Notes: generated by a model not told the origin, from the letters alone. A stretch of 64,000 nt of DNA from an uncultured Bacilli bacterium (GCA_944331895.1 CALVIX010000001.1:1-64000), one strand, 5' to 3'. Shown: positions 8,930 through 17,609, counted from the first letter of the stretch. Program-made: numbers and translations.

Positions 8930-9589
8930 TTACTCTTTATCTTTTAAAGTACGAATAATATAAGAAATATCATCGATCGCTTTATCGATATGAAACCTTC
9001 CATTACCTACTGGATAAAATACGGAATAACAATCGTATTCTTTTCCATTGATACACTTCTGAAATAATTTACATCGACACTGAGAAACCGATATCTTCTC
9101 ACCTAGAACAATCGAACTTACTTGATTTCCAAATAAAATAACTACTTTAGGTTGAATCAATTCGATCTCAGTTTCTAATAATTTTAAATATTTCTTATAT
9201 ACACAATCAGGCAATGGCCTCGCATCTAATTGGGTACACTTTCCAAGATTTGTAATAAAGTATCGATGCTTTTTTACATTCTCATATACTTCAGAAGCGA
9301 ATTTCTCTGTCCATTCGCTTCCTTTAATAGCTCTAATCTTAGTATAGATATCTTGATCCAATAAACCGATTCGATAAAACAAATCCCATATATTTTTCGT
9401 TCCTATCCACGGTGATTTTAATCCCTTCCAGTCCTTAGAGGAAGCGATATTTCTTCCCGTCGGATTCATAAAGACAAAGCAAATATCAGGATGATCAGTA
9501 CAACCACCATAGTAAATAGAATCTAATTCTTTCGCCCCATATTTCTGTTGTAACTTATCATATTCTTTATGTAATTCTTCTAGTTTCAA
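8930..9589 (-). CDS. uracil-DNA glycosylase superfamily protein
   Basis: 219 residues. ICFVFMNPTGRNIA (about 36-49) corresponds to motif 1 of the UDG fold (the water-activating strand-loop), TNLGKCTQLDARPLP (about 112-126) followed by KLLETEIELIQPKVVILFGNQ is the classic middle region of family 4/5-like enzymes, and FYPVGNGR near residue 192 takes the place of the H-P-S-P loop. No 4Fe-4S cysteine set typical of family 4 is evident. Such proteins excise uracil or related bases from DNA, but single-domain members of this superfamily with unknown activity are common. Its position next to a Ham1-like gene suggests a nucleotide-hygiene pair inside the operon. Confidence 0.7.
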   Translation of the reverse strand: MKLEELHKEYDKLQQKYGAKELDSIYYGGCTDHPDICFVFMNPTGRNIASSKDWKGLKSPWIGTKNIWDLFYRIGLLDQDIYTKIRAIKGSEWTEKFASEVYENVKKHRYFITNLGKCTQLDARPLPDCVYKKYLKLLETEIELIQPKVVILFGNQVSSIVLGEKISVSQCRCKLFQKCINGKEYDCYSVFYPVGNGRFHIDKAIDDISYIIRTLKDKE

Positions 9590-9608
9590 TGATAAACCTC
9601 CATCTCAA

Positions 9609-10247
9609 CTAATTAAAATAAATGTAATGAAAGCCAAGTTCTTTATAAATATCCGAAGCTCTCGGCAAAGAAAGAAGTCTTGCAAATAATAGATTGTAAA
9701 GCTCATCGAATAAGAAAATAGAGCACAAAACACAACTAAAAATAATGAATTTCTTCTTATCTACTCTTTTTGCAATCCAAAAACAAATTGGAACAATCAA
9801 ATAGATCAATAATAAACTAAAAATTCCAAAAGAAAGAACACTACGTAAACATACGAATCCATTGATATTACCAAAATTTAAAATTTCAGAGCTATAATCC
9901 CAACATCTTAGTCCATTTCCAAATTCATATAACAACCATCCACCAATATACTCTATAATTCCTGTTACAACCATACTAACAAGAAAGACATATAGCGGAT
10001 GTTTTCTTTTTTTATAAGTGAGAAAATAGACTGCTATAGCTCCAATCGCATAGATGTTAATCCATGGTAAGAAATTTCCACCTCGCCAATAAAATTCTGT
10101 CATTCCACTATTAAAATAATAAAAGACAAATTCGTATAAAAAGCCAAATACTCCTGTTATTACGACAATCAAGGCAAAAATTCCAAGCATTGTCATTTTA
10201 TCGAATGAATGATCTTCATCGATATACTTTTTATATTTTTCCAACAT
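9609..10247 (-). CDS. CmpB-like membrane protein (putative ABC-transporter type IV family)
   Basis: About 212 residues from the ATG at 10247, which has an AGGT site; an ATG at 10262 would add five residues. Five to six transmembrane helices. The segment FYEFVFYYFNSGMTEFYWRGG...FLPWINIYAIGA followed by GIIEYIGGWLLYE is typical of PF06541, a family of Gram-positive membrane proteins named putative ABC-transporter type IV whose role is not firmly known. No ATPase partner is near. It sits directly behind the first gene of the array, with the stop of one and start of the next within a few bases. Confidence 0.65.
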   Translation of the reverse strand: MLEKYKKYIDEDHSFDKMTMLGIFALIVVITGVFGFLYEFVFYYFNSGMTEFYWRGGNFLPWINIYAIGAIAVYFLTYKKRKHPLYVFLVSMVVTGIIEYIGGWLLYEFGNGLRCWDYSSEILNFGNINGFVCLRSVLSFGIFSLLLIYLIVPICFWIAKRVDKKKFIIFSCVLCSIFLFDELYNLLFARLLSLPRASDIYKELGFHYIYFN

Positions 10248-10263
10248 ACAACCTACTTCCATT

Positions 10264-11976
10264 CTATACTTTTGCTTCCCGTTCTAATTTCTTTACTTTA
10301 TGTGTCTCTCGATTTAACTTCTTCTGTTCTTTTTCCAACTTTAGTTTTTGTTGATCTAGTTGCTGTTCCATCTCTAACACTTGACTCATCATGTCCTTAT
10401 ACTCTATCGTATTCCTTAAAGCTTGAAATTCCCCTACTAATTCATGCTTTATTTGCGACAATTGACTCTTAGAATCTTCTAATAACTCACTTGCATAATA
10501 AATACAATCATTTTGTTCTTTAATCATATGTTTAATTTTCGACATGTCGTAATAATCGATATGACGTTCTGACTTGATCGCTTTTTTAAGTCCGCGAATT
10601 CCATTATTGATAAAGAATGCTCCTGTCAAAAGTCCGACAGCTTTATTTTTAAAAATTGAAAAAGAAAAGACTCCGGCAATCATCTGTGCAATATTAGAAA
10701 CAGCTCTGCCGATAAATCCAAGATGAAATATTTTTCGTTTCTTCGGAGCTGTAATTGCACTTAATTCCCTTCTCAATTTTGCAATTTGTTTCTTTTGCTT
10801 TTGAATTTGATCGGTAACCATCTGATCTGCTTCATCTAATTCTAATAAAAAGTTTCCTTTTTCCTTCGCTAGTTTTTCTCGTCCTTCCTCTTTCTTCTTC
10901 TCTTCTTCTTTTTTATGATATTCTTCTGTTTCCTTATACTGAAAATGTAATGTATCGTCGATTTCCTCTAACATTCCATCGAAAACTAAACCACTCGTTA
11001 AAAGTTGAAACTGATCTAATTCATAGGCTTTCGAGTTGCTATCAAAATGATAAAAGCCATACTGTCGATCCATTTCATTATATAATAATTTCATCTGAAA
11101 AACTTCATCGCGTACATTTCTTAACTTACTCTTTATCTCTTGAAATACAAATGGATCTTTTTCTTTTTTTAATTGATTTTCTAATTTTTCGATCAGACTT
11201 GCTTTTTTCTTGATATCTTTTGTCGTCTGCCTAATATAGTTAGTCACTTCTATAGGTTCTACCATGCCTACAATTGTTCTACGTTGCTTTGTTTTTGTTT
11301 TGGATTTTTGATATTTCTCTTTAATCAATTCTTGCTCTTGGACAAGAACGACTGCCTCGGCTGCAAGTAGAGCCTTTTTTGCTTTTTTAAGGGAATCTTC
11401 CAAGCGAATCGGCTCCCCAACTTGAAGTGAACTCATCTTCATCGTCGGCAATAAGTCTGCTACATCTTCTGTATCAATTTTCCGATTCCCATATTTTTTC
11501 TTAGTATTCTGATATTCTACTGAAATTCCCGCTAATGTCTGTTTCTTTTTGGCAATATTATTTTTTAATTCCATGAGACGCTCTTTCGTATATTTTTCAC
11601 CTGATGTTGCAATCCAATTCATCTTTCTTTCGATATAGAGAACCTCCTTCTGGAAAGCCTCTAGCTTAATTCCATCTGCTTCTTTTACTACCATATTTTT
11701 ACCAGGTTTTACTTCCAATACAATCTGTTTTTCGCTCGTTACTTGACGTGTTGTAAAAAGACCTAAGAATAGACCAAACAAAGTATGAAAAAACGATTTT
11801 GTCCTTTCTTTCCAAGTCAAACGATATTGTAATTCTAATCTTTTTTGTCTTTGTTTTTCCTCTCTTTTTTGGCGCATCATCGCATCTTGCAATAATAATT
11901 TTTCCTGTCTTCTTTGATTATATATGATCTTCCACGTTTTAATGCGATCTTTATGTCCGCCCTTTTGCCCCATCAT
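10264..11976 (-). CDS. coiled-coil protein with one hydrophobic hairpin
   Basis: 570 residues from the ATG at 11976, placed 6 bases after AAGGTGATG; a GTG three codons earlier lies inside that ribosome site and is unlikely. Very rich in Lys, Glu and Gln with long heptad-like helices (about 10-50, 125-280, 330-400 and 495-570). Hydrophobic stretches occur near 59-70 (FFHTLFGLFLGLF) and around 430-460 (IAQMIAGVFSFSIF then AVGLLTGAFFINNGIRGL). The design recalls membrane-tethered cytoskeletal or scaffold proteins, but I recognise no family. It is the first gene of the eight-gene array. Confidence 0.7.
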   Translation of the reverse strand: MMGQKGGHKDRIKTWKIIYNQRRQEKLLLQDAMMRQKREEKQRQKRLELQYRLTWKERTKSFFHTLFGLFLGLFTTRQVTSEKQIVLEVKPGKNMVVKEADGIKLEAFQKEVLYIERKMNWIATSGEKYTKERLMELKNNIAKKKQTLAGISVEYQNTKKKYGNRKIDTEDVADLLPTMKMSSLQVGEPIRLEDSLKKAKKALLAAEAVVLVQEQELIKEKYQKSKTKTKQRRTIVGMVEPIEVTNYIRQTTKDIKKKASLIEKLENQLKKEKDPFVFQEIKSKLRNVRDEVFQMKLLYNEMDRQYGFYHFDSNSKAYELDQFQLLTSGLVFDGMLEEIDDTLHFQYKETEEYHKKEEEKKKEEGREKLAKEKGNFLLELDEADQMVTDQIQKQKKQIAKLRRELSAITAPKKRKIFHLGFIGRAVSNIAQMIAGVFSFSIFKNKAVGLLTGAFFINNGIRGLKKAIKSERHIDYYDMSKIKHMIKEQNDCIYYASELLEDSKSQLSQIKHELVGEFQALRNTIEYKDMMSQVLEMEQQLDQQKLKLEKEQKKLNRETHKVKKLEREAKV

Positions 11977-11993
11977 ACACATCACCTTGTCTT

Positions 11994-11999
11994 ATTATA
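11994..11999 (-). promoter_or_regulatory. -10 element of the coiled-coil/polyamine array
   Basis: TATAAT on the minus strand, preceded by TATGT as in an extended -10. It lies immediately after the lepB terminator, so any -35 falls inside that hairpin. Transcription would start only about 10 bases before the ribosome site, giving a very short leader. Confidence 0.45.
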
Positions 12000-12003
12000 A
12001 CAT

Positions 12004-12030
12004 AAAAAGGCTTTCTACAAAAAGCCTTTA
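12004..12030 (-). terminator. lepB terminator
   Basis: Stem AAAGGCTTT / AAAGCCTTT with a short loop, followed on the minus strand by a T-rich stretch. It includes the lepB stop codon. Confidence 0.75.
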
Positions 12031-12510
12031 TCTTACTGTCCCAAATTTATTAAATGGGAAAATAGAAAAATTAGTTGTTCCTTGAATTTGATCTTTTGAA
12101 ATCGCACCAATCATACGACTATCTGTCGAATTTGTACGATTATCTCCCATCACAAAATAATAACCATCCGGTATCTTCTCTTCTAATTCAAAATCGTCTG
12201 TATCTTCATGTTCAAAAGTTTCTTTTACACGTTTTCCATCGACATACAATTGGTTATTCTTATAAGCAATTTTTTCACCCGGCAGACCAATCACACGTTT
12301 TACTAACTTTTCACCATTATAATCTAGTACGACGATATCAAATCTTTTTAGTGATCGATCATATTTTTTCAATATTAAAATCTCACCATCTTCCAAAGTT
12401 GGATTCATCGATGCTCCATCCACTCGTACAGGAGTTGCAATAAATGCACGGATCAAAACCACGGCAACGACGATCATAATATATGGTAATAACTCTTTGA
12501 ACAACTTCAT
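12028..12510 (-). CDS. lepB: signal peptidase I
   Basis: 160 residues, typical of the short Gram-positive S26A type. One N-terminal membrane helix (about 8-28), then GASMNPTLEDGE with the nucleophile Ser at about residue 34, KLVKRVIGLPGE with the general-base Lys at about 71, and the closing box VMGDNRTNSTDSR. It removes signal peptides from secreted proteins on the outer face of the membrane, including the many surface proteins encoded further along. It stands alone between two terminators. Confidence 0.95.
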   Translation of the reverse strand: MKLFKELLPYIMIVVAVVLIRAFIATPVRVDGASMNPTLEDGEILILKKYDRSLKRFDIVVLDYNGEKLVKRVIGLPGEKIAYKNNQLYVDGKRVKETFEHEDTDDFELEEKIPDGYYFVMGDNRTNSTDSRMIGAISKDQIQGTTNFSIFPFNKFGTVR

Positions 12511-12579
12511 CTCTCTATTCCTTTCTATTCCTTATTCATTGTTAGTTTCTAACATCTATCTTTTTTTATCCCTCTTAAC

Positions 12580-12606
12580 AAAAATAAGGCACATTGCCTT
12601 ATTTAG
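12580..12606 (-). terminator. rplS terminator
   Basis: AAATAAGGCA / TGCCTTATTT stem with a tiny loop and a T-run on the minus strand, overlapping the end of rplS. Confidence 0.75.
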
Positions 12607-12964
12607 TTTCTTTTTGTTTTGTGTTATCGTTTCTTTCTTTAATTCTTGGTTGTTTTTTCAAAGTTCTTAAGTAACGTAATTTGGCACGTCTTACTTTACC
12701 TTTTCTAACAACTTTAATACTATCGATAATTGGCGAATTTACTGGGAATGTTCTTTCAACTCCAACACCACTTGATAGCTTTCTAACGATTACAGTTCTT
12801 CCGATTCCTCTTCCTTGGATTGCTACTACAATACCTTCGAAAGCTTGAACTCTCTCTTTAGAACCTTCCTTAATTTTAACTCCAACATTGATCGTATCAC
12901 CAACACGGAATTCAGGAATATCTGTTCTAATTTGCTTTGCTGTAATTTTGTCAATTAGATTCAC
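12599..12964 (-). CDS. rplS: 50S ribosomal protein L19
   Basis: 121 residues. [27 protein letters not shown] and the basic tail [12 protein letters not shown] are diagnostic of L19, which lies at the 30S-50S interface. The start codon is GTG, set by AGGAG nine bases upstream. trmD and rimM lie upstream as in other Bacillota, but an unknown 149-residue gene is inserted between, and a separate promoter precedes rplS. Confidence 0.96.
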   Translation of the reverse strand: MNLIDKITAKQIRTDIPEFRVGDTINVGVKIKEGSKERVQAFEGIVVAIQGRGIGRTVIVRKLSSGVGVERTFPVNSPIIDSIKVVRKGKVRRAKLRYLRTLKKQPRIKERNDNTKQKETK

Positions 12965-13034
12965 AATGTCACTCTCCTTTTTCTAAACTATGATCATGAT
13001 ATATAAAATTCAGCGGATCACGTCAACAGATAAA

Positions 13035-13063
13035 ATTATAACATACTTTCTCTTTTGTTGCAA
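13035..13063 (-). promoter_or_regulatory. rplS promoter
   Basis: TTGCAA (13058-13063) and TATAAT (13035-13040) on the minus strand with a 17-base spacer. The -35 lies just before the end of the upstream unknown gene, so rplS can be made independently of trmD. The leader is about 65 bases. Confidence 0.65.
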
Positions 13064-13066
13064 GCA

Positions 13067-13516
13067 TTATCTCGATCTTCGACTCGTTTTTTCGTCTACT
13101 GGCTCATAGACCATTTTTTTAATTGTAAGCTCTCGTTCTAAAAGAGATATTTTCTTCATCAATAATTCCATATATTCTTCTTCTAAATACATACGGTATT
13201 TATTCATGATCATACGCTTATAACGTTCAAGATCATTCATCACCATATCTATCATAGAACCATCTTCATCATTTCCATCTTGTTCCATAATATGGATAAT
13301 ATATTCTAAATATGCATCTAGTTTTCGCTTTACTTTACGCTTTAGCACTTTCTCTATAAATGATGGCTTCATCAAAATCATTTTATTAACGACAACTCCA
13401 TCATAAGGCACTTGATTTCTCGGTTGAATTTTAAATCCTTTCAATTTCTCATAATCGATATAGACAACTGAGCCATTATAATCTCCACTCGTCAATAAAT
13501 AATTTCTATGTTCCAT
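13067..13516 (-). CDS. hypothetical protein between trmD and rplS
   Basis: 149 residues, soluble, basic C-terminus. The N-terminal third (YLLTSGDYNGSVVYIDYEKL) is beta-rich; the remainder is helical with many Met, Lys and Arg. No recognised domain. It follows trmD by four bases, so it is co-transcribed with the tRNA/rRNA modification genes; the basic helical tail would fit an RNA- or ribosome-associated role, which is only a guess. Confidence 0.7.
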   Translation of the reverse strand: MEHRNYLLTSGDYNGSVVYIDYEKLKGFKIQPRNQVPYDGVVVNKMILMKPSFIEKVLKRKVKRKLDAYLEYIIHIMEQDGNDEDGSMIDMVMNDLERYKRMIMNKYRMYLEEEYMELLMKKISLLERELTIKKMVYEPVDEKTSRRSR

Positions 13517-13520
13517 ACCA

Positions 13521-14192
13521 TCATCTCTTTTCTAATAAATCTGGTCTTCTTTTTCGTGTACGTTCAAGTTGTTGTTCCCTACGCCACTCTCTTATTTTTT
13601 CATGATGCCCTGACAACAAAACATCAGGTACTTTCATTCCTCGAAATTCTTGTGGCTTCGTATAAGTTGGATAATCTAACAGAGGTTCCTGAAAAGAATC
13701 TAATTCGTGTGATTCTTTTGTAATTACTCCATCTAGTAATCGGATAATACTATCGCTGATTACTTGTGCAGGAAGTTCTCCACCGGTTAATACATAATCT
13801 CCAATCGATAATTCTAAATCTGCAAGCGTTCGTATTCTTTCGTCAAAACCCTCATAATGTCCACAAATCAATATCAAATGAGTTTCTAACGATAGTTCTT
13901 GTGCATCACTTTGTTTGAATACTTTTCCCTGTGGCGTCAACAAGATCACTTTACTCTTTTCAGTTCTTATCGCCTCAACAGCATCGAATATTGGTTGTGG
14001 CATCAGTACCATTCCACTTCCTCCACCAAAAGCATAGTCATCCACTTTCTTATGTGGATCCTTAGAATAATCTCGAATATTATGCACTTGAATTTCCACT
14101 TTTCCCTTTTCAATTGCACGCTTAACAATAGACTCGCTTACAAATCCATCAAACATATGTGGAAATAAAGTTAAAATATCAATCTTCAACAT
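13521..14192 (-). CDS. trmD: tRNA (guanine-37-N1)-methyltransferase
   Basis: 223 residues from the ATG at 14192, which has GGAGG nine bases upstream; the frame is open further upstream but without a ribosome site. MLKIDILTLFPHMF starts the protein; DYAFGGGSGMVLMPQP, ILICGHYEGFDERI (S-adenosylmethionine trefoil-knot loop) and LSIGDYVLTGGELPA are signature TrmD segments. It methylates G37 next to the anticodon and prevents frameshifting. The gene overlaps rimM by 14 bases. Confidence 0.96.
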   Translation of the reverse strand: MLKIDILTLFPHMFDGFVSESIVKRAIEKGKVEIQVHNIRDYSKDPHKKVDDYAFGGGSGMVLMPQPIFDAVEAIRTEKSKVILLTPQGKVFKQSDAQELSLETHLILICGHYEGFDERIRTLADLELSIGDYVLTGGELPAQVISDSIIRLLDGVITKESHELDSFQEPLLDYPTYTKPQEFRGMKVPDVLLSGHHEKIREWRREQQLERTRKRRPDLLEKR

Positions 14193-14676
14193 GTAATAAA
14201 ACCTCCACCTGTCGTACATGCATTTTATGCGACGGTAGATCTATCTTTTCAATAAAGAAATCTACATAAGGAATTTTCACTCTTTTAGTTCCGATATCGA
14301 TCACGACAATTTCATGAGCTTTACTTTGTTGCATTTCGACCACTTGACCTATTTTTCCATTTTCATCATAGACGTCAAGACCGACAAGATCCTCGAAAAA
14401 GTATTGATCACTCTTTGTTTCTTCTTTACTCGCCCATACAAAGCTACCTTTATATGGTTCAATTTGTTCGATGTGATCAATTCCTTCCAAAGTTACCATA
14501 TCATACATTTTATGAACACGATAAGTTACGATCTTAAATGGTTTTTTCTGGTCTCCTATATATAGATGATGACCTTCCCTAAAAATATCATTTTTATAAG
14601 GAACCGTAGATACAATACGTATTTCCCCATTTAAACCATGCGTATTTACAAATTGTCCTACATATATATATTCCAT
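14179..14676 (-). CDS. rimM: ribosome maturation factor RimM
   Basis: 165 residues. The N-terminal beta-barrel begins YIYVGQFVNTHGLNGEIRI, with the family G-x-x-x-x-x-H-G-x-x-G-E signature; the C-terminal PRC-barrel half contains DLVGLDVYDENGKIGQV and RVKIPYVDFFIEKID. RimM binds S19 and helps 30S head assembly. Its end overlaps trmD, the usual Bacillota pairing. Confidence 0.95.
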   Translation of the reverse strand: MEYIYVGQFVNTHGLNGEIRIVSTVPYKNDIFREGHHLYIGDQKKPFKIVTYRVHKMYDMVTLEGIDHIEQIEPYKGSFVWASKEETKSDQYFFEDLVGLDVYDENGKIGQVVEMQQSKAHEIVVIDIGTKRVKIPYVDFFIEKIDLPSHKMHVRQVEVLLHVED

Positions 14677-14684
14677 CTCATCAC

Positions 14685-15410
14685 CTACTTATCCAGTTCA
14701 TATAAAATAATACTTGTCGCTATAGCAACATTTAAGGATTCACAAACAGGATTCATATCGATATAAAGTAGTTCATCACATAAAACTTGTAACTCTTCTT
14801 TTACCCCATTTCCTTCGTTGCCCATTATTATACATACTTTTTCGTATTTTTCAATAGATTTCAAACTTTTCCCATGTTCTACATTCGTCGCATATAAATG
14901 ATATCCATTCGAATGATATTCTTGCATTTTTGTTTGTAAGTTCCCTTTTTCTATCGGAATATGAAATATCATTCCTTGTGTTGCACGAATTGTTTTACTA
15001 TTATATAAATCTACACAATCTTCACCAAGTAAAATACCATCTACGTGAAAAGCAACCGCACTACGAATCATCGTACCAAGGTTTCCTGGATCCTGTACGC
15101 CGTCGATCGCTAAAATACGATTACCAGATACAACCTCATCTTTCTTTTTACAAAGAGCAATAACATTAGGAATCGTCTCTAATTCACTTAGTTCTTTCAT
15201 AACAGTAGATGTAACAGTATGAACAGGAACTATCTGTTCTTTTTGAAAACCTTCCAAATAGAAAATTTCACAAACTAAATTTTTTTTCAATGCTTCCTCT
15301 AAAAGATGTTCTCCTTCTATTAAAAATCGTCCTATCTGATCACGATATTTTTTCTTATGCAACTTTTTCAATTCTTTTATTTTTTTATTTTCTAACGATG
15401 TATATAACAT
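14685..15410 (-). CDS. SpoU/TrmH-family RNA 2'-O-methyltransferase
   Basis: 241 residues from the ATG at 15410 (AGGTGAT five bases upstream; the GTG at 15419 lies within that site). An N-terminal substrate-binding part (KYRDQIGRFLIEGEHLLEEAL) precedes the SPOUT knot domain with DGVQDPGNLGTMIRSA (motif 1), CIIMGNEGNGV (motif 2) and IDMNPVCESLNVAIATSI (motif 3). These enzymes 2'-O-methylate 23S rRNA or tRNA. The exact target cannot be given from sequence alone. Confidence 0.9.
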   Translation of the reverse strand: MLYTSLENKKIKELKKLHKKKYRDQIGRFLIEGEHLLEEALKKNLVCEIFYLEGFQKEQIVPVHTVTSTVMKELSELETIPNVIALCKKKDEVVSGNRILAIDGVQDPGNLGTMIRSAVAFHVDGILLGEDCVDLYNSKTIRATQGMIFHIPIEKGNLQTKMQEYHSNGYHLYATNVEHGKSLKSIEKYEKVCIIMGNEGNGVKEELQVLCDELLYIDMNPVCESLNVAIATSIILYELDK

Positions 15411-15427
15411 AGGAATCACCTATTTTT

Positions 15428-15456
15428 ATTGTATCAAAAATACGTGATGAAGTCTA
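15428..15456 (-). promoter_or_regulatory. promoter of the SpoU-rimM-trmD group
   Basis: TAGACT (15451-15456) and TACAAT (15428-15433) on the minus strand with a 17-base spacer, just ahead of the ribosome site of the methyltransferase gene. Confidence 0.5.
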
Positions 15457-15754
15457 GAAACAATATTGATCAACCATTCTCTTGCGACAGATGACATCAA
15501 AAGAAAAATAAAAATAATCATAAATATAATAGAAGATGCTTCAAAAAAATCAAAGATAACTTTGCGTTAGCTTAAAATTTATATCATTTCGATGTTTTTC
15601 TTATTTTCAAGTAGCATTTTTGTTTGTTTGCAAATCATTTTCAAATTTTTTTTAGGGAGTTTTCCCTTATTTTATGAAGTCTCTCAGTTTTATCCGATAC
15701 TGGTTTATGTTATATTCACAAAAAATAGCATAAACTTATTTTGGAGCTGGTAAT
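15457..15754. other. AT-rich divergent intergenic region
   Basis: About 300 bases between divergently transcribed genes. It contains a small GGGA/TCCC hairpin near 15655-15675 and a TATATT that may be the -10 box of the regulator gene at 15755. I see no coding sequence or structured RNA. Confidence 0.4.
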
Positions 15755-16033
15755 ATGGATTTAAAACGAACATTGGGAAGAAATATTCGTTACTACCGCT
15801 TTCAACACTCATATACTCAAGAACGGCTAGCAGAGATGCTAGACATATCCACTACTTATATGAGTGATATCGAATGCGGAAAAAGTAACGTGTCACTAGA
15901 TTTGATTGAAAAAATTGCTTATTTGTTTGAAATACCTTTTACTTCTTTGTTTGAAGAAAACCATATTGCTTTGCCCAACAAATTAAATACTTACAAGTTC
16001 GAAAATACTGAAAAAAAGATATCTAATCATTGA
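15755..16033 (+). CDS. small XRE-family helix-turn-helix regulator
   Basis: 92 residues. LGRNIRYYRFQHSYTQERLAEMLDIS then YMSDIECGKSNVSLDLI is a complete five-helix HTH_3 DNA-binding domain (about residues 4-63); only a 30-residue tail follows, so there is no ligand domain. A GGAG site precedes the ATG. It stands alone, divergent from the rRNA methylase and convergent with glyQS. The regulated genes are unknown. Confidence 0.85.
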   Translation: MDLKRTLGRNIRYYRFQHSYTQERLAEMLDISTTYMSDIECGKSNVSLDLIEKIAYLFEIPFTSLFEENHIALPNKLNTYKFENTEKKISNH

Positions 16034-16050
16034 TATCTTTTTTGTTTTTT
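16011..16050. terminator. bidirectional terminator between xre gene and glyQS
   Basis: AAAAAGATATC / GATATCTTTTT stem with an eight-base loop, T-runs on both sides. The xre stop codon is in the right arm; the glyQS stop lies at its edge. Confidence 0.8.
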
Positions 16051-17425
16051 AAAATTGAATTTTCTTCGTAATATATGCTTCGACTTCCTCTAATGGCAAT
16101 GTGATTTGCTCCATTGTATCTCGATCTCGAATCGTCACCGTTCCATCACTAGCCGTGTGATCATCTACTGTAATACAGAATGGAGTTCCAATGACATCTT
16201 GACGGCGATATCGTTTCCCGATATTTCCTGTCTCATCGTATGTTGTCATAAATGACTTGCTCAATTTTCTATAGACTTCCCATGCTTTTTCTCCATGGTA
16301 TTTTTTCACAAGTGGTAGTACTGCTACTTTATATGGAGCTAAGAATGGATGAAAATGCATAACCTCTCTCGTAGAACCATCTTCCAAAGTTTCTTCTTCG
16401 TACGCATCACATAAAACAGTAAGTACAATACGCTCTACACCGACAGATGGTTCAATAACGTATGGAATATATTTTTCATTTGTCTCTGGATCTAAATACT
16501 CCATACTCTGTTTAGAGTATTTTTGATGTTGTGATAAATCGTAGTCAGTTCTACTTGCAATTCCCCATAATTCTCCGTATCCAAACGGAAACTTATATTC
16601 GATATCTGTCGTAGCATTACTATAAAATGATAATTCTTCCTTAGAATGATCGCGCAAGCGAAGTTTATCTTCATGGATTCCTAATTGTAGCAAAAAGTTT
16701 TTACAATAATCTTTATAATATGCATGCCACTCTAATTCTGTTCCTGGTTTACAGAAGAATTCAAGCTCCATCTGTTCAAACTCTCTTACTCTGAAAATAA
16801 AATTTCCAGGTGTAATTTCATTACGAAAACTCTTTCCTACCTGTCCAATTCCAAAAGGTACTTTCAATCGCATACTTCGTTGTACGTTTAAAAAATCGAC
16901 AAAAATTCCTTGCGCTGTTTCAGGACGAAGATAAATTGTGCTCTTACTATCTTCTGTTACACCTTGGAATGTTTTAAACATCAAGTTAAATTCGCGAATA
17001 TCAGTATAATCTAATTTCCCACACTTCGGACATACGACATTATGCTCTTTAATATAGTTCATAAGTTCTTCATGACTCATTCCACCAGCATCTTCTACTC
17101 CAGCATCCTCGACAAGTTTATCTGCACGATGACGTGTCTTACAATGTTTACAATCGATCAAAGGATCGCTGAATGTTCCGATATGTCCAGATGCTTCCCA
17201 TACTTTGGGATTCATCAAAATAGCACTATCAAGCCCTACGTTATTTGGATCCTCTTGAATGAATTTTTTCAACCATGCTTTTTTGACATTGTTTTTTAAC
17301 TCTGCACCAACAGGTCCGAAATCCCAAGTGTTGGCAAGTCCATCGTAGATTTCGCTTCCTTGATAAATAAATCCATATTGCTTACATAAGCTTACTAATT
17401 TTTCCATCGTTAATTTGTTTTCCAT
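16049..17425 (-). CDS. glyQS: glycyl-tRNA synthetase, single-chain dimeric type
   Basis: 458 residues, the length of the alpha2 class II type. [31 protein letters not shown] opens the protein in two characteristic blocks; motif 2 lies around [11 protein letters not shown] and [11 protein letters not shown]; motif 3 around [11 protein letters not shown]; a C-terminal anticodon-binding domain follows ([12 protein letters not shown]). It charges tRNA-Gly. A T-box leader controls it, and the gene sits at the end of the era-recO cluster. Confidence 0.96.
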   Translation of the reverse strand: MENKLTMEKLVSLCKQYGFIYQGSEIYDGLANTWDFGPVGAELKNNVKKAWLKKFIQEDPNNVGLDSAILMNPKVWEASGHIGTFSDPLIDCKHCKTRHRADKLVEDAGVEDAGGMSHEELMNYIKEHNVVCPKCGKLDYTDIREFNLMFKTFQGVTEDSKSTIYLRPETAQGIFVDFLNVQRSMRLKVPFGIGQVGKSFRNEITPGNFIFRVREFEQMELEFFCKPGTELEWHAYYKDYCKNFLLQLGIHEDKLRLRDHSKEELSFYSNATTDIEYKFPFGYGELWGIASRTDYDLSQHQKYSKQSMEYLDPETNEKYIPYVIEPSVGVERIVLTVLCDAYEEETLEDGSTREVMHFHPFLAPYKVAVLPLVKKYHGEKAWEVYRKLSKSFMTTYDETGNIGKRYRRQDVIGTPFCITVDDHTASDGTVTIRDRDTMEQITLPLEEVEAYITKKIQF

Positions 17426-17575
17426 AATTCCTCCTCAAAAATAAAAAACTCTAAAGAAATTTGTAAGGACGGTTCATACCGCGGTTCCACCTTACTTATT
17501 CTTTAGAGAATCAGCTCGTCAATAATCGCTCGTTGGTTTCCCATCCCAAGTCATCGCTTTGTTATTCACTATATA
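17426..17575 (-). ncRNA. short T-box leader of glyQS
   Basis: The T-box GGTGGAACCGCG is at 17480-17491 (minus strand). The variable base after TGG is A, as expected to pair with the U discriminator of tRNA-Gly. A terminator is visible: CTCTAAAGAA (about 17504-17513) pairs with TTCTTTAGAG before a T-run, while the T-box stem would form the antiterminator. The part upstream of the T-box is only about 75-80 bases, much less than in the other two T-box leaders of this window. Confidence 0.85.
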
Positions 17576-17578
17576 TAC

Positions 17579-17607
17579 AGTTTATGTTTTTTTTCCATAT
17601 TTGTCAA
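17579..17607 (-). promoter_or_regulatory. glyQS promoter
   Basis: TTGACA (17602-17607) and TAAACT (17579-17584), spacer 17, on the minus strand. The -35 abuts the end of the phosphoesterase gene. Confidence 0.6.
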
Positions 17608-17609
17608 GG

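Noticed and set aside
8930-9589. Phage-defence uracil glycosylase system
   Set aside because: Only a single UDG-like gene with an otherwise metabolic neighbourhood; not enough to claim defence, so it is kept as a question under the pair finding.
15755-16033. Toxin-antitoxin pair around the XRE regulator
   Set aside because: No small toxin-like gene adjoins it; its neighbours are an rRNA methylase and glyQS.
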